From JANNSX01 sp046348995 (GTDB taxonomy: Bacteria > Pseudomonadota > Alphaproteobacteria > Rhizobiales > Hyphomicrobiaceae), in the NCBI GenBank assembly GCA_046348995.1, contig JAXMDB010000002.1, positions 62,001 to 126,000 on the forward strand: a stretch of 64,000 bases of DNA, read 5' to 3'. A program made the translations under genes and the position numbers. Every line of letters begins with the position of its first letter. Position 1 is the stretch's first letter. This document shows positions 52,183-60,799 of the stretch, one piece after another. The notes under the pieces are model-generated. The model was not told the origin of the DNA. It ran no database searches and saw only the letters and a list, made by a program, of their open reading frames with translations.

Positions 52183-52643
52183 GGTTGGTGACCCTCGCGC
52201 GTGCACAAGTTGCCAATATTATCGGTGTCTACCCAAAATTGACCATGTGGCGATTAACGAGTTATAACCTTCAACGCAGCTCACTATTGAACGACGAGTG
52301 ATTTTCTTCGCAGAATACAGTCCGCTTCATGTATATTGGACAATATGTGGATAAAAACACATGGAGAGTTATTCGTGAATGTTGCGAAATCTATGAAAGC
52401 ATCGGGTTGTTCAATGAATCCGCATGCATGTTGGCGTGTGCGAAGCTGTCGGGCAGGTGCGGAATGCCGAGTCAGCAACGCCGAAGAACAAATGTGTTTC
52501 TTTGCTCATATGTAATGGTTGCGGAACTGCAACGATACTTTGAGGCAGGCATAAAATGCCGCCCGTACTCCCGAAGTAACTGCCGCGAATCAGCTTAGGC
52601 AGGCCGCTCAGTGCGCGATTTCGACTGAAGGCGGGGGAGCAGT
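52183..52643. promoter_or_regulatory. AT-rich divergent control region of the giant protein and its export genes
   Basis: These 461 bases have clearly lower GC content than the surroundings and no convincing gene; an 89-codon frame at 52329-52598 is unsupported. Candidate sites are the inverted repeat ATATTG-GA-CAATAT (52333-52346), GTTGC-N6-GCAAC (52518-52533) and GGCATAAAATGCC near 52548. Promoters for both arms must lie here. The export arm begins with a GGGGGAG ribosome site just before 52644. Confidence 0.6.
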
Positions 52644-54191
52644 ATGCGGGTTCATCAGAGAGGGGCAGATCGCCAGGCACGCGGAAACGGCCGCGAGTAC
52701 AGGCGGTTAAAAGGTTTAGGTATTGCAACCGCAACATTGATCCTTGCCGGCTGCGCAATCGCTCCCGATCCGCTCGATCCGATGACGATGAGCACGGACA
52801 CGAGCGCCGAACTCTCGCAGCGGATCGAGGAGCAGGAGCCCATCACCGGCGTCGTCGACCTCGCCGAGGCGATGGCGCGCGCCATCAAGTACAACCTGGA
52901 CCATCGCGTCGAGACCATGCAGGCCGACGTGCGCGATCGCGAGCTCGCCCTGGCACATTACGATCTCTTGCCGAGCGTCGTCGCCGGCTCCGCCTACGAT
53001 GCGCGCAACAACGACAACGCCTCGAGTAGCGAGAACATCTTCACCGGCGTGGAAAGCCTTGCGACGTCGACCTCGACGGAGCGCAAGGTCAAGAGCGCCG
53101 ATATCGCGTTCAGCTGGTCGATCCTCGATTTCGGTCTTTCCTATGTGCGGGCGCGGCAGTCGGCCGATACCTACCTCATCGCCGAGGAGACCCGCCGCAA
53201 GGTCGCGCAGCGGATCATCGAGGATGTGCGCACGGCCTATTGGCGCGCGGTCAGCTCCGACCGGATGGTCGGCAAGCTCGCCAAGCTCGAGACGCGCGTG
53301 AGCCACGCGCTCGCGGCCTCGCGCGACATTGCCGGCTCGGGCACGACATCGCCGATCACCGCCGTCACCTACGAGCGCGAGCTCGTCGAGATCAAGCGGT
53401 CGATCCAGGAGCTTCAGAACGATCTTGCGGTCGCCAAGTCGCAACTTGCCGCGCTGATGAACGTGCCGCCGGGCACGCCGTTCCAACTTGCGGGCACCGA
53501 GGGCAATCACCCGGTCCGCGTCAACGACGATGTCAGCACTCTCGTCGCCGTCGCCTTGAGCCGGCGCTCGGAGCTGCGGGAGATCTGGTACAAGCAGCGC
53601 ATCAATCAGCACGATCTGGATGCGGCGTTGCTCGAGCTGCTGCCGGGCCTCGAGACGTTCGTCGGCAACAACTTCAACAGCAACGACTTCCTCTACAACA
53701 ACAATTGGGTCGGCTGGGGCGCGAAGGCGAGCTGGAATCTCATCCGGGTCTTCCAGTACCCGGCCAAGCGCGAGGTCATCGAGGCGAACGATGCGCTCCT
53801 GCACGAGCGGGCCTTGGCAACCGCTATGGCGATCGCGACCCAGGTTCACGTGAGCCGCATCCGCTATCGCATGAACAGCCGGGAGCTGGCGACCGCGGAG
53901 GAGTATCTGGATGTTCAGCAGCGGCTGGTGCGCCTGATGCGGGCCGAGGCCGCTGCCGACAAGATCAGCGAGCAAACCCTCATCCGCGAAGAAATGAATA
54001 CGCTCGTGGCGGAGGCCAAGCGCGACATCGCCCATGCGGCGGTCGAGAACGCTTACGCCAACATCCTGGCCTCGGTCGGCGTCGACATCTACGACGACCA
54101 TGTCGTCGCCGATGCCTCGGTCCACGATCTGGCCGCCGAGCTGCGCAATCTGCACATGGATCTGTCGTCGGTGGAGGTCGCCGCGAACTGA
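52644..54191 (+). CDS. TolC-family outer-membrane lipoprotein
   Basis: This encodes 515 residues. The lipobox LILAGC (Cys around residue 37) after a basic N terminus predicts a lipid-anchored channel. The body is long helical heptad sequence with the two OEP repeats of TolC proteins (LDHRVETMQADVRDRELALA, then a second set beginning DDVSTLVAVALSRRSEL). The duct would span the periplasm and outer membrane. It heads a four-gene run whose other members are adaptors and a protease-adaptor fusion. The N terminus is long before the hydrophobic stretch, so an internal start is possible, although the strong ribosome site favours 52644. Confidence 0.9.
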   Translation: MRVHQRGADRQARGNGREYRRLKGLGIATATLILAGCAIAPDPLDPMTMSTDTSAELSQRIEEQEPITGVVDLAEAMARAIKYNLDHRVETMQADVRDRELALAHYDLLPSVVAGSAYDARNNDNASSSENIFTGVESLATSTSTERKVKSADIAFSWSILDFGLSYVRARQSADTYLIAEETRRKVAQRIIEDVRTAYWRAVSSDRMVGKLAKLETRVSHALAASRDIAGSGTTSPITAVTYERELVEIKRSIQELQNDLAVAKSQLAALMNVPPGTPFQLAGTEGNHPVRVNDDVSTLVAVALSRRSELREIWYKQRINQHDLDAALLELLPGLETFVGNNFNSNDFLYNNNWVGWGAKASWNLIRVFQYPAKREVIEANDALLHERALATAMAIATQVHVSRIRYRMNSRELATAEEYLDVQQRLVRLMRAEAAADKISEQTLIREEMNTLVAEAKRDIAHAAVENAYANILASVGVDIYDDHVVADASVHDLAAELRNLHMDLSSVEVAAN

Positions 54192-54292
54192 CGCTTCCGA
54201 ATAGCAGCCGGCTGGTGACGCATTGGCGATGATTTCGGGCTTTTGTGCGTGTTTCGGCTGCCAGCAATTCGCGACGGCCCGAGGAGATTTTG

Positions 54293-55051
54293 GTGCGCGC
54301 ACGCTTCTACAGGATGCTCGTCGCGGCCGCCGCCGTTGCGGCCCCCTCGACGATGTCTGCAGCAGCGGAGAACGGCGAGGCTTCCGTTCTTCGCGGGATC
54401 GTGCGTGCTGTCGCCCGGGCGCAGATTTCGACCGACCTTCAGGCGCCCGTCGTCGAGCTCTCGGCACGCGAGGGCGAGAGCTTCAGGGCCGGCCAGGTTC
54501 TCCTGCGTTTCGATTGCGCTCGGCTGATGGCCGAGTGGGACGCTGCCAAGGCGACCGAGACGGAAATGCAGCTCAGCTACGAGAGCGCGGATTACCTCAA
54601 GCGCAAAGGGGCCGCCGGCGGCCTCGACGTCGGCATCGCGAAGGCGCGCCTCGACAAGGCCGAGGCCGATGCGCGGGCGTTCGCGGCACGCGCCAAGGAT
54701 TGCAGCATTGTGGCGCCGTTCGACGGGCGGGTGACCGAGCTCGGGGTCGAGCGCTACGAGACGCCCGCCACGGGGCGTCCTATCATCGGCATCGTCGACG
54801 AGAGCTCGTTCGAGATCGATCTCATCGTCCCCTCCGCTTTCCTGCGGTGGCTCCAGCCCGGACAGAAGCTTCAATTCGCCGTGGATGAGACGGGCAGCAC
54901 CTACGACGCCGCCGTGCTGCGCGTGGGCGCGCTCGTCGATCCGGTAAGCCAGACCGTGAAAGTCACGGCCGGCATGACACCGGGAGATAGACGCGTCGTA
55001 TCAGGGATGAGCGGCACGGCGGTCTTTGCTGCCGAGGCGCTATCGCAGTGA
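54293..55051 (+). CDS. Small periplasmic adaptor (HlyD/RND-type membrane fusion protein)
   Basis: This encodes 252 residues. The GTG at 54293 has GAGGAG six bases upstream; the longer frame from 54245 and ATG 54314 are alternatives. A signal peptide (YRMLVAAAAVAAPSTMSAAA) precedes a lipoyl half (DLQAPVVELSAREGESFRAG), a short hairpin, the second half (CSIVAPFDGRVTELGVERYE) and a beta-barrel. It is shorter than classic adaptors. The stop overlaps the start of the next gene (GTGA), so the two are coupled. It likely joins the TolC-like duct to inner-membrane partners. Confidence 0.88.
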   Translation: MRARFYRMLVAAAAVAAPSTMSAAAENGEASVLRGIVRAVARAQISTDLQAPVVELSAREGESFRAGQVLLRFDCARLMAEWDAAKATETEMQLSYESADYLKRKGAAGGLDVGIAKARLDKAEADARAFAARAKDCSIVAPFDGRVTELGVERYETPATGRPIIGIVDESSFEIDLIVPSAFLRWLQPGQKLQFAVDETGSTYDAAVLRVGALVDPVSQTVKVTAGMTPGDRRVVSGMSGTAVFAAEALSQ

Positions 55052-56502
55052 CCGGCCCCCTGAAGAGCCCGCAGCGTCCGTCGGCCGATGCGGCGGCTTC
55101 CTCAGGCCAGGCATCCTCGCCGGCGAGCTCGGCCGGACCTGGGCTCACCGCAGCCGCGCAAGCCCAAGCTCAAGCCAACCGTGCCGCGGCGGCAATCCTC
55201 GCGCTCGATGTGGAGTTGAGGCAGGCCCGCTCGGTCGCGGAGGTCCACTATTTCGCCGCCAACGAGCCGCGTTTGGTGACGCGATCGCAACAGATCCTCG
55301 TGTTCGGCCCCGGCCTACGCAATCGGTTGCGGATCGAGGCGATCTCCGCCGTCACCGCCGTCGACCGATCCTCCCCACTCGTCGTCGGCATGGAGGGGAT
55401 CGTTGCCGCACTCGGTCGCAGCGATGGCCTCGACAAGGTTCGTGAGTTCGATGCCGGCGCCTTCGCACACGCCTCCGGCGGGCTTTCGGCGAGCTATCCG
55501 CTCACGAAGCTTATCTGGCTGCCCTATCTCGATCTCAAGGGCGCGCCAATCGGCGGCGCGCTGCACGCGCGAACGACACCCTGGACGGCGCCCGAGATCG
55601 CCATTGCGGAGCACCTCGCCGGCTCGGTCTCGCGGTCTCTCCTCGCCTTACGCGGGACGAGCCAGCCGTGGCATTGGACCGCCTGGTTCACGCGCCGCAA
55701 GCTCGCGGGCATTGCTTTGCTGCTGTTGCTCTTGATGTTCGTACCCGTCCCGATGTCCGCGCTGGCACCGCTCGAGGTGGTGCCGCGTGACCCCTTCATC
55801 GTCACCGCGGGCACCGAAGGTGTGGTCGAGACCGTTCACGTCGATCCCAATGCCGAGGTCAAGACGGGAGACATCCTCGTTACGCTCGAGGATACGGTGC
55901 TGCGGAACCGGTACGAGATCGCCGAGCAGGAGGTGGGCGTCGCCGAGGCCAGTTTGAAGAAGGCCAAGCAGCTCGCTTTCGTCGATGTCCGCGGCCGGCA
56001 TGACGTCGCCACCGCCGAGGCCGAGCTCACCGTCCGGCGGGCCGAGCGCGACTATGCGCGCGAGATGCTCGAGCGCTCCGTCATTCGTGCCGACCGGTCC
56101 GGCATCGTGCTGCTCGAGAGCAAGCGGGATCTGATCGGCCGGCCTGTCGCCACCGGTGAGAAGCTCATGGAGATCGTCGATCCTTCTGCCGTGCTTCTCA
56201 ACATCGACTTGCCGGTTGCCGACGCCGTCGTCCTCGACCCGGGTGCCGACGTCACCGCCTTCCTCGATTCCGATCCGCTGCATCCGTTGCCGGCGAAGCT
56301 CATCCGCTCGGACTATCGCGCCCGTGTGCACGATCAGCAGCAGCTCGCCTTCCGGCTCGTCGCCGAGGCGACCGAGGGCGCCGCCGGCAAGCTCAGGCTC
56401 GGCGTGAGAGGAACGGCACAGGTCTACGCCGGCAAGGTCAGCCTCGGGCTCTATCTCTTCCGCCGCCCGCTACAGGCCGCCCGGCGCTGGATCGGCCTCT
56501 AG
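55048..56502 (+). CDS. GAF-like / HlyD hybrid adaptor protein
   Basis: This encodes 484 residues from a GTG overlapping the preceding stop. The first 55 residues are Ala/Gln/Ser-rich. About 55-200 resembles a GAF-type sensor fold (RLRIEAISAVTAVDRSSPLV, PLTKLIWLPYLDLKGAPIGG, WTAPEIAIAEHLAGSV) and would be cytoplasmic. A membrane helix (KLAGIALLLLLLMFVPVPM) follows, then the periplasmic HlyD part with lipoyl halves (GVVETVHVDPNAEVKTGD and RSVIRADRSGIVLLESKRDL-like) and a helical hairpin. A cytoplasmic GAF on an adaptor is unusual and suggests gating by a small ligand or by a partner protein. The next gene starts 5 bases downstream. Confidence 0.85.
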   Translation: MTGPLKSPQRPSADAAASSGQASSPASSAGPGLTAAAQAQAQANRAAAAILALDVELRQARSVAEVHYFAANEPRLVTRSQQILVFGPGLRNRLRIEAISAVTAVDRSSPLVVGMEGIVAALGRSDGLDKVREFDAGAFAHASGGLSASYPLTKLIWLPYLDLKGAPIGGALHARTTPWTAPEIAIAEHLAGSVSRSLLALRGTSQPWHWTAWFTRRKLAGIALLLLLLMFVPVPMSALAPLEVVPRDPFIVTAGTEGVVETVHVDPNAEVKTGDILVTLEDTVLRNRYEIAEQEVGVAEASLKKAKQLAFVDVRGRHDVATAEAELTVRRAERDYAREMLERSVIRADRSGIVLLESKRDLIGRPVATGEKLMEIVDPSAVLLNIDLPVADAVVLDPGADVTAFLDSDPLHPLPAKLIRSDYRARVHDQQQLAFRLVAEATEGAAGKLRLGVRGTAQVYAGKVSLGLYLFRRPLQAARRWIGL

Positions 56503-56506
56503 CGCC

Positions 56507-58630
56507 ATGGTCCCGGGGCCTCCGCCGCGGCTGCCCGAGCTCAGGCCCGAGCTGCGCCTGACCAAAGGCGCCGCGAGCTTCTCGGGCGAGCCGACCTGGC
56601 TGATCCACGATCCCGTCGCCAATCGCTACGTGCAGATCGACCTGCCGAGCTTCGAGACGCTGGCACACTGGTCGCCGTCGATGACGGCTGACGAGCTCGT
56701 GCAGCACGTCAATGCCGCTGGCCGCGTCAGCATCGATCGCGACACGCTCGATCGTCTCCTCGGCTTTCTCTACGACAGCGAGCTCACGACGCGACCGCCG
56801 CAACACGGCTGGCGGAGCTTCGCGGCCAAGCGAGCGAAGCGCCGGCACGCGCCGCACACCTGGCTTCTGCACAACTACCTGTTCTTCAGAATGCCGCTGT
56901 GGCGTCCGCAGGCGTTCCTCGAGCGCACGCTGCCGATCGCGCGGCGCACCGGCTCCCCGCTGATGCAGCGCCTCGTGCTCGGTCTCGGCCTCATCGGTCT
57001 CTATCTCGTCTCCCGGCAGTGGGAGAGCTACCTCGGGACCTATCAGGACTTCGCCTCGATCGAAGGTGCGTTATTGATCGCGCTGACGACGGCCGGCATC
57101 AAATCCGCACACGAGCTCGGCCACGCCTACACGGCGGCGCACTACGGCTGCCGCGTGCCGACGATGGGCGTCGCCGTCATGCTGATGGCGCCTTTGCTCT
57201 ATACCGACGTCACCGATGCCTGGAAGCTCCGCGACCGCCGCCAGCGCATGCACATCGACAGCGCCGGCGTGCGCGTCGAGCTCAGCCTCGCCTCGCTCGC
57301 GCTGTTCGCGTGGCCCTTTCTTCCCGAGGGACCGCTCAAGGGCGGGGCCTTCATGCTTTCGGCGATCAGTCTCGTCACCAGCCTGTTCATCAACCTCAAT
57401 CCGTTCATGAGGTTCGACGGCTACTATCTGCTGACCGAGCTGTTGCAGGTCGAGAACCTGCAACCGCGGGCCTTCGCGCTCGGCCGCTGGCAGGTGCGCG
57501 AATGGCTGTTCGATTTGCGTCACCCCTGTCCGGAGGAGATGTCGGGCGGCCGGCGGGCGATCCTCGTCGTGTATGCCTGGGGCATCTGGATCTACCGCCT
57601 GATGCTGTTCACCGGCATCGCGCTGCTCGTCTATCACTACTTCTTCAAGGTCCTCGGCATCGTTCTCTTTCTCGTCGAGATCGTCATCTTCGTCGCGCGC
57701 CCCATCTATCAGGAGCTCGTCATGTGGCTGAAGCTCAGGCGGCAAATCGGCATGCGCCGCCGCTCGATTCTCACGGCGCTCGCGGCCGCCGCCATGCTGC
57801 TCCTCGCTGTCGTTCCCTGGTCGACGCGGGTCCGCATTCCGGCGGTGGCGGAGGCACACGACGTGATCCCGGTGTTCGTGCCGCGGCCGGCGCGCATCGT
57901 CGCGGTGCATGTCGCTCAGGGGCAAAGCGTGAAGGCTGGCGCGCCCATCGTGACGCTCGCCGCGCCCGAGATCGATCTCGAGCGCCAGACGACACAGGCG
58001 CGGTTGGCATTGGCTCGGTTGAGCCAGGATCGGCGCGGTGCCGACAGCTCCGACCGCGAAGCGTCGCTGATCAACGAGCGCACGGTCGTCTCGCTCGAGG
58101 CGAAGCTCGAGGGGCTCGATCGTGAGGAGGACGCGCTCGTCGTGCGGGCCTCGATCGACGGCCTGATCGTCGAGCTCGATCCGGAGCTGCACACTGGCCG
58201 CTGGATCAATCCGCGCGAGCAGCTCGCGACCATCGCCGGGGGTGAAGGTCTCACGATCCGAGGCTACGTGGCCGAGCGGGATCTGTGGCGCGTGGCCCCA
58301 GGGACGACGGGCAGGTTCGTACCGGAGACACTGAGCTTCGATCCGGCGAACGTCGCGATCACGAGCATCGCGGTGAGCGATGCGTCCGAGATCGAGGTCG
58401 AGGCGCTCTCTTCCGTTCGGGGCGGCCCCATCGCCTCGATGGAGGATGCCCGGCGCAAGCTCGTGCCGAATGGCGCCGAGTACGCGGTCGTCCTGTCGGC
58501 GCCCGAGCGCCCGGGCACCTATGCGCGCGCCCTCCGTGGTGTCGTCTTGGCGGAGGGCAAGCCCGAAAGCTTCGTCAGCCGCATCTGGCGCCAAGCGCTC
58601 GGTGTGCTCGTCCGCGAGAGCGGCGTGTGA
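56507..58630 (+). CDS. PqqD-like / M50 zinc metalloprotease / HlyD fusion protein
   Basis: This encodes 707 residues. About 15-105 resembles a PqqD/RRE-like peptide-binding winged helix (FSGEPTWLIHDPVANRYVQI, then ADELVQHV and LDRLLGFLYDSEL). A polytopic M50 domain follows with HELGH at residues 202-206 and the third zinc ligand D304 in NPFMRFDGYY. After the last membrane helix (about 425-440) comes a periplasmic HlyD region with lipoyl halves. This layout matches bacterial putative peptide zinc metalloproteases such as YydH-type proteins. It is the last of the four export genes; it probably recognises and cuts or guides the giant substrate, taking the place normally held by an ABC exporter. 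Confidence 0.87.
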   Translation: MVPGPPPRLPELRPELRLTKGAASFSGEPTWLIHDPVANRYVQIDLPSFETLAHWSPSMTADELVQHVNAAGRVSIDRDTLDRLLGFLYDSELTTRPPQHGWRSFAAKRAKRRHAPHTWLLHNYLFFRMPLWRPQAFLERTLPIARRTGSPLMQRLVLGLGLIGLYLVSRQWESYLGTYQDFASIEGALLIALTTAGIKSAHELGHAYTAAHYGCRVPTMGVAVMLMAPLLYTDVTDAWKLRDRRQRMHIDSAGVRVELSLASLALFAWPFLPEGPLKGGAFMLSAISLVTSLFINLNPFMRFDGYYLLTELLQVENLQPRAFALGRWQVREWLFDLRHPCPEEMSGGRRAILVVYAWGIWIYRLMLFTGIALLVYHYFFKVLGIVLFLVEIVIFVARPIYQELVMWLKLRRQIGMRRRSILTALAAAAMLLLAVVPWSTRVRIPAVAEAHDVIPVFVPRPARIVAVHVAQGQSVKAGAPIVTLAAPEIDLERQTTQARLALARLSQDRRGADSSDREASLINERTVVSLEAKLEGLDREEDALVVRASIDGLIVELDPELHTGRWINPREQLATIAGGEGLTIRGYVAERDLWRVAPGTTGRFVPETLSFDPANVAITSIAVSDASEIEVEALSSVRGGPIASMEDARRKLVPNGAEYAVVLSAPERPGTYARALRGVVLAEGKPESFVSRIWRQALGVLVRESGV

Positions 58631-58727
58631 GACCTTCGGCAGGTGATGCCGCGAGCTGCCGCTCACGACTGCGGAGCCGCCGTGAGACCGTAGGGGCGAC
58701 CGGCGGTCGCTCTCGTCGACTTGGCTT

Positions 58728-58760
58728 TCGTAGGACGGACTGAGCCTTCGCGAAGTCCGC
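58728..58760 (+). repeat. REP-like palindrome, second copy of the 31,090 element
   Basis: TAGGACGGACTGAGCCTTCG and the following GCGAAGTCCGCC match the unit at 31090-31120 in 29 of about 32 positions. CGGACT and AGTCCG form the stem. Confidence 0.72.
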
Positions 58761-58815
58761 CGCCTATCGCGCAGCCACTCGTGATATTTGGGCGACCTGC
58801 CGGTCGCCCGTGTTG

Positions 58816-59013
58816 GGCAACGATATCCCTTGTGGCTGCCCCTCACCCTTCCCTCTCCCCGTACGCTGACGCTACGGGGAGAGGAGGAGAGAGCTGTGCC
58901 CTCCTCACACGTTCGGGACGCACCGCATTTCCTCCTCTCCCCGTCGCAGCCATTGCTGCGAACGGGGAGAGGGTAGGGTGAGGGGCAGCGATACCCACAA
59001 GCATATCGTTGCC
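58816..59013. repeat. Large imperfect inverted-repeat element (about 198 bp)
   Basis: The outer arms read GGCAACGATAT...CTTGTGG...GCTGCCCCTCACCC (58817-58848) and its inverted complement (58976-59013). Inside are two further hairpins, CTCTCCCCGT/ACGGGGAGAG around 58853-58884 and CTCTCCCCGT/ACGGGGAGAG around 58935-58970. The whole can fold into a long cruciform. The motif CCCCTCACCC with CTCCCCG is a common style of rhizobial intergenic palindrome. Confidence 0.72.
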
Positions 59014-59481
59014 ATAGATAATTGGCCGCATCGGGAAACGGATGCGTCTTCCGCAGGGGCGAGCGCTGCTCGCCCCTACAAGATTCACAACACATCGTTC
59101 ACCATATCCAAGATAATCGAAGCCAAAGTTATCCCCGCCCCTCCGCACGCCTCCATACTACCCTCAGCCCTGCCGCCAAGGGACCGGAACGCGCGCTGGT
59201 GGATCGGTAGCAGGGAGCGTCGTGGGTGCCGGACATAAGCTATCCGGCGCTGACCTGCCGCTTGCGATGGGGAGAACCTGACGCAAGCTACTCTCGCGGC
59301 GGATGTACGCGAGCGGTCCTCGGCAACGGGGGCCACGGCGGCAAGCGAAGCCCACGATGACGGCGGAGTGGTTCCGGCCACATCCGACTGAAACTTACCC
59401 AGGGCCGGCCACTCCGTCCCCTTGGATTTTCTCTCATGCTCTCGGGTCCGGCGAGGACCGCGGAGAGGGCGGAGCGTGGGC

Positions 59482-59516
59482 GAGCAAATAGCGAGTTGCG
59501 AATAGCGAGTAGAAAG
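59482..59516. repeat. Degenerate heptanucleotide repeat (GCGAATA/GCGAGTA type)
   Basis: Consecutive 7-base units AGCAAAT, AGCGAGT, TGCGAAT, AGCGAGT and AGAAAGG differ from one another by only a few bases. The array directly precedes the second heptamer array. Confidence 0.6.
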
Positions 59517-59524
59517 GGTCTCTT

Positions 59525-59578
<54 letters not shown>

Positions 59579-59595
59579 ATTGCCTCCCCGCCCGC

Positions 59596-60621
59596 CTAGA
59601 CGATCTCGTCCTCGTCGAACAACGGATCGGCGGCGATCTCGCCGGTGATGCTGGTGAGGCCTTCCGTCGTCTTCATCCAGGCGATGTGGAAGAGAGCATC
59701 GCCCAGGTTGACGACCGGCAGGCGGGTGCGGCCGATGATCATGCCGTGCTTGGGCGCGCGGATCTCCGTCTCGACGTCCTCGTAGGGATTGGCGACGGCG
59801 CCGATCACCTCGCCGGGCTCCACGATATCGCCGGTCGTTTTGTAGGCGAGCAGCACACCGCCTTCCGGCGCCCTGAGCCAGCTGGAGGTCGCAGCCTGCA
59901 GCGGCCGGTCGTGACCGTTGGTGTCGGGCGGGAGGGAGATCATCTGCCGCTTCTGCATCACGCCGAGGATGCCGCGCACACCCACGCGGATAGCGAACTC
60001 GTCGAAGCGGAGGCCTTCGCCGCCCTCGTAGACGAGCACGGGAATGCCCAGCTTGCGGGCGGCCTCGCGCAGCGAGCCGTCCCGCTCCGGCGCCGTCAGC
60101 GTGATCGGGGCGCCGAAGGCTTGGGCGATCTCCTGCTCGTCCGGCGTCTTCAGGGCCGAGCGGATCTGGGGAAGATTCGTGCGATTGGCGGCCGCCGTAT
60201 GCAGATCGATGCCGAGCTCGGAGCGCGAGACGACCTCTTGCATGAAGATGTGGGCGAGGCGGGAGGCGAGCGGCCCGGTCGGATTGCCCGGAAACGAGCG
60301 GTTCAAATCGCGCGAGTCCGGCAAATAGCGCGAGTGGGAGATGAAGCCGTAGGCATTGACGACCGGAATGCAGAGCAGCGTGCCACGGAGCGTCGACAGC
60401 TCCTCCACCCGCATCAGACGGCGGATGATCTCGACGCCGTTGATCTCGTCGCCGTGCACGGCGGCAGAGACGAACAGCGTCGGCCCTGGCTCGGCGCCGT
60501 GCAGGACGTGCACCGCGAGCGTGATCGGCACGTGGTTGGAGAGCTTCGAGACAGGGATGTCGACGAGGCGGCGCGTGCCTGCCTCGATCCGCTCCCCACC
60601 GATCTCGAAGGCACTTCGCAT
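59596..60621 (-). CDS. Succinylglutamate desuccinylase/aspartoacylase-family amidohydrolase
   Basis: This encodes 341 residues. The zinc site of the carboxypeptidase-like M14 fold is visible: VHGDEINGVE gives His and Glu, and GIDLHTAA gives the second His; the catalytic Glu lies in VLVYEGGEG. RDLNRSFPG is a further family motif. The C-terminal 90 residues form the beta domain (LLAYKTTGDIVEPGEVIGAV). The enzymes hydrolyse N-acyl amino acids such as N-succinylglutamate or N-acetylaspartate; some relatives deacetylate ectoine intermediates. The substrate here is undecided. The gene is divergent from the acyltransferase gene (178 bp between starts). Confidence 0.9.
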   Translation of the reverse strand: MRSAFEIGGERIEAGTRRLVDIPVSKLSNHVPITLAVHVLHGAEPGPTLFVSAAVHGDEINGVEIIRRLMRVEELSTLRGTLLCIPVVNAYGFISHSRYLPDSRDLNRSFPGNPTGPLASRLAHIFMQEVVSRSELGIDLHTAAANRTNLPQIRSALKTPDEQEIAQAFGAPITLTAPERDGSLREAARKLGIPVLVYEGGEGLRFDEFAIRVGVRGILGVMQKRQMISLPPDTNGHDRPLQAATSSWLRAPEGGVLLAYKTTGDIVEPGEVIGAVANPYEDVETEIRAPKHGMIIGRTRLPVVNLGDALFHIAWMKTTEGLTSITGEIAADPLFDEDEIV

Positions 60622-60799
60622 TCAGCACCCTTGGCCGTTGCCGTTGGCCCACTGCCGAGCAGGCTCGCACACCACCCTTCATACAACCTTAACCGACGCT
60701 CGCGCTACCGCCGAGAGATCGTGGCCGATTGGCACGGCGAGTGCTCTCAACCCTGCAAAGCGCCTGCAAGACCTGCGGGCTGGTGAGGAGATTGAGCGC

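Noticed and set aside
52329..52598. 89-codon open frame in the divergent control region
   Set aside because: Its amino-acid composition is atypical (many Cys), it has no ribosome site, and it lies in an AT-rich promoter region that must serve both arms.
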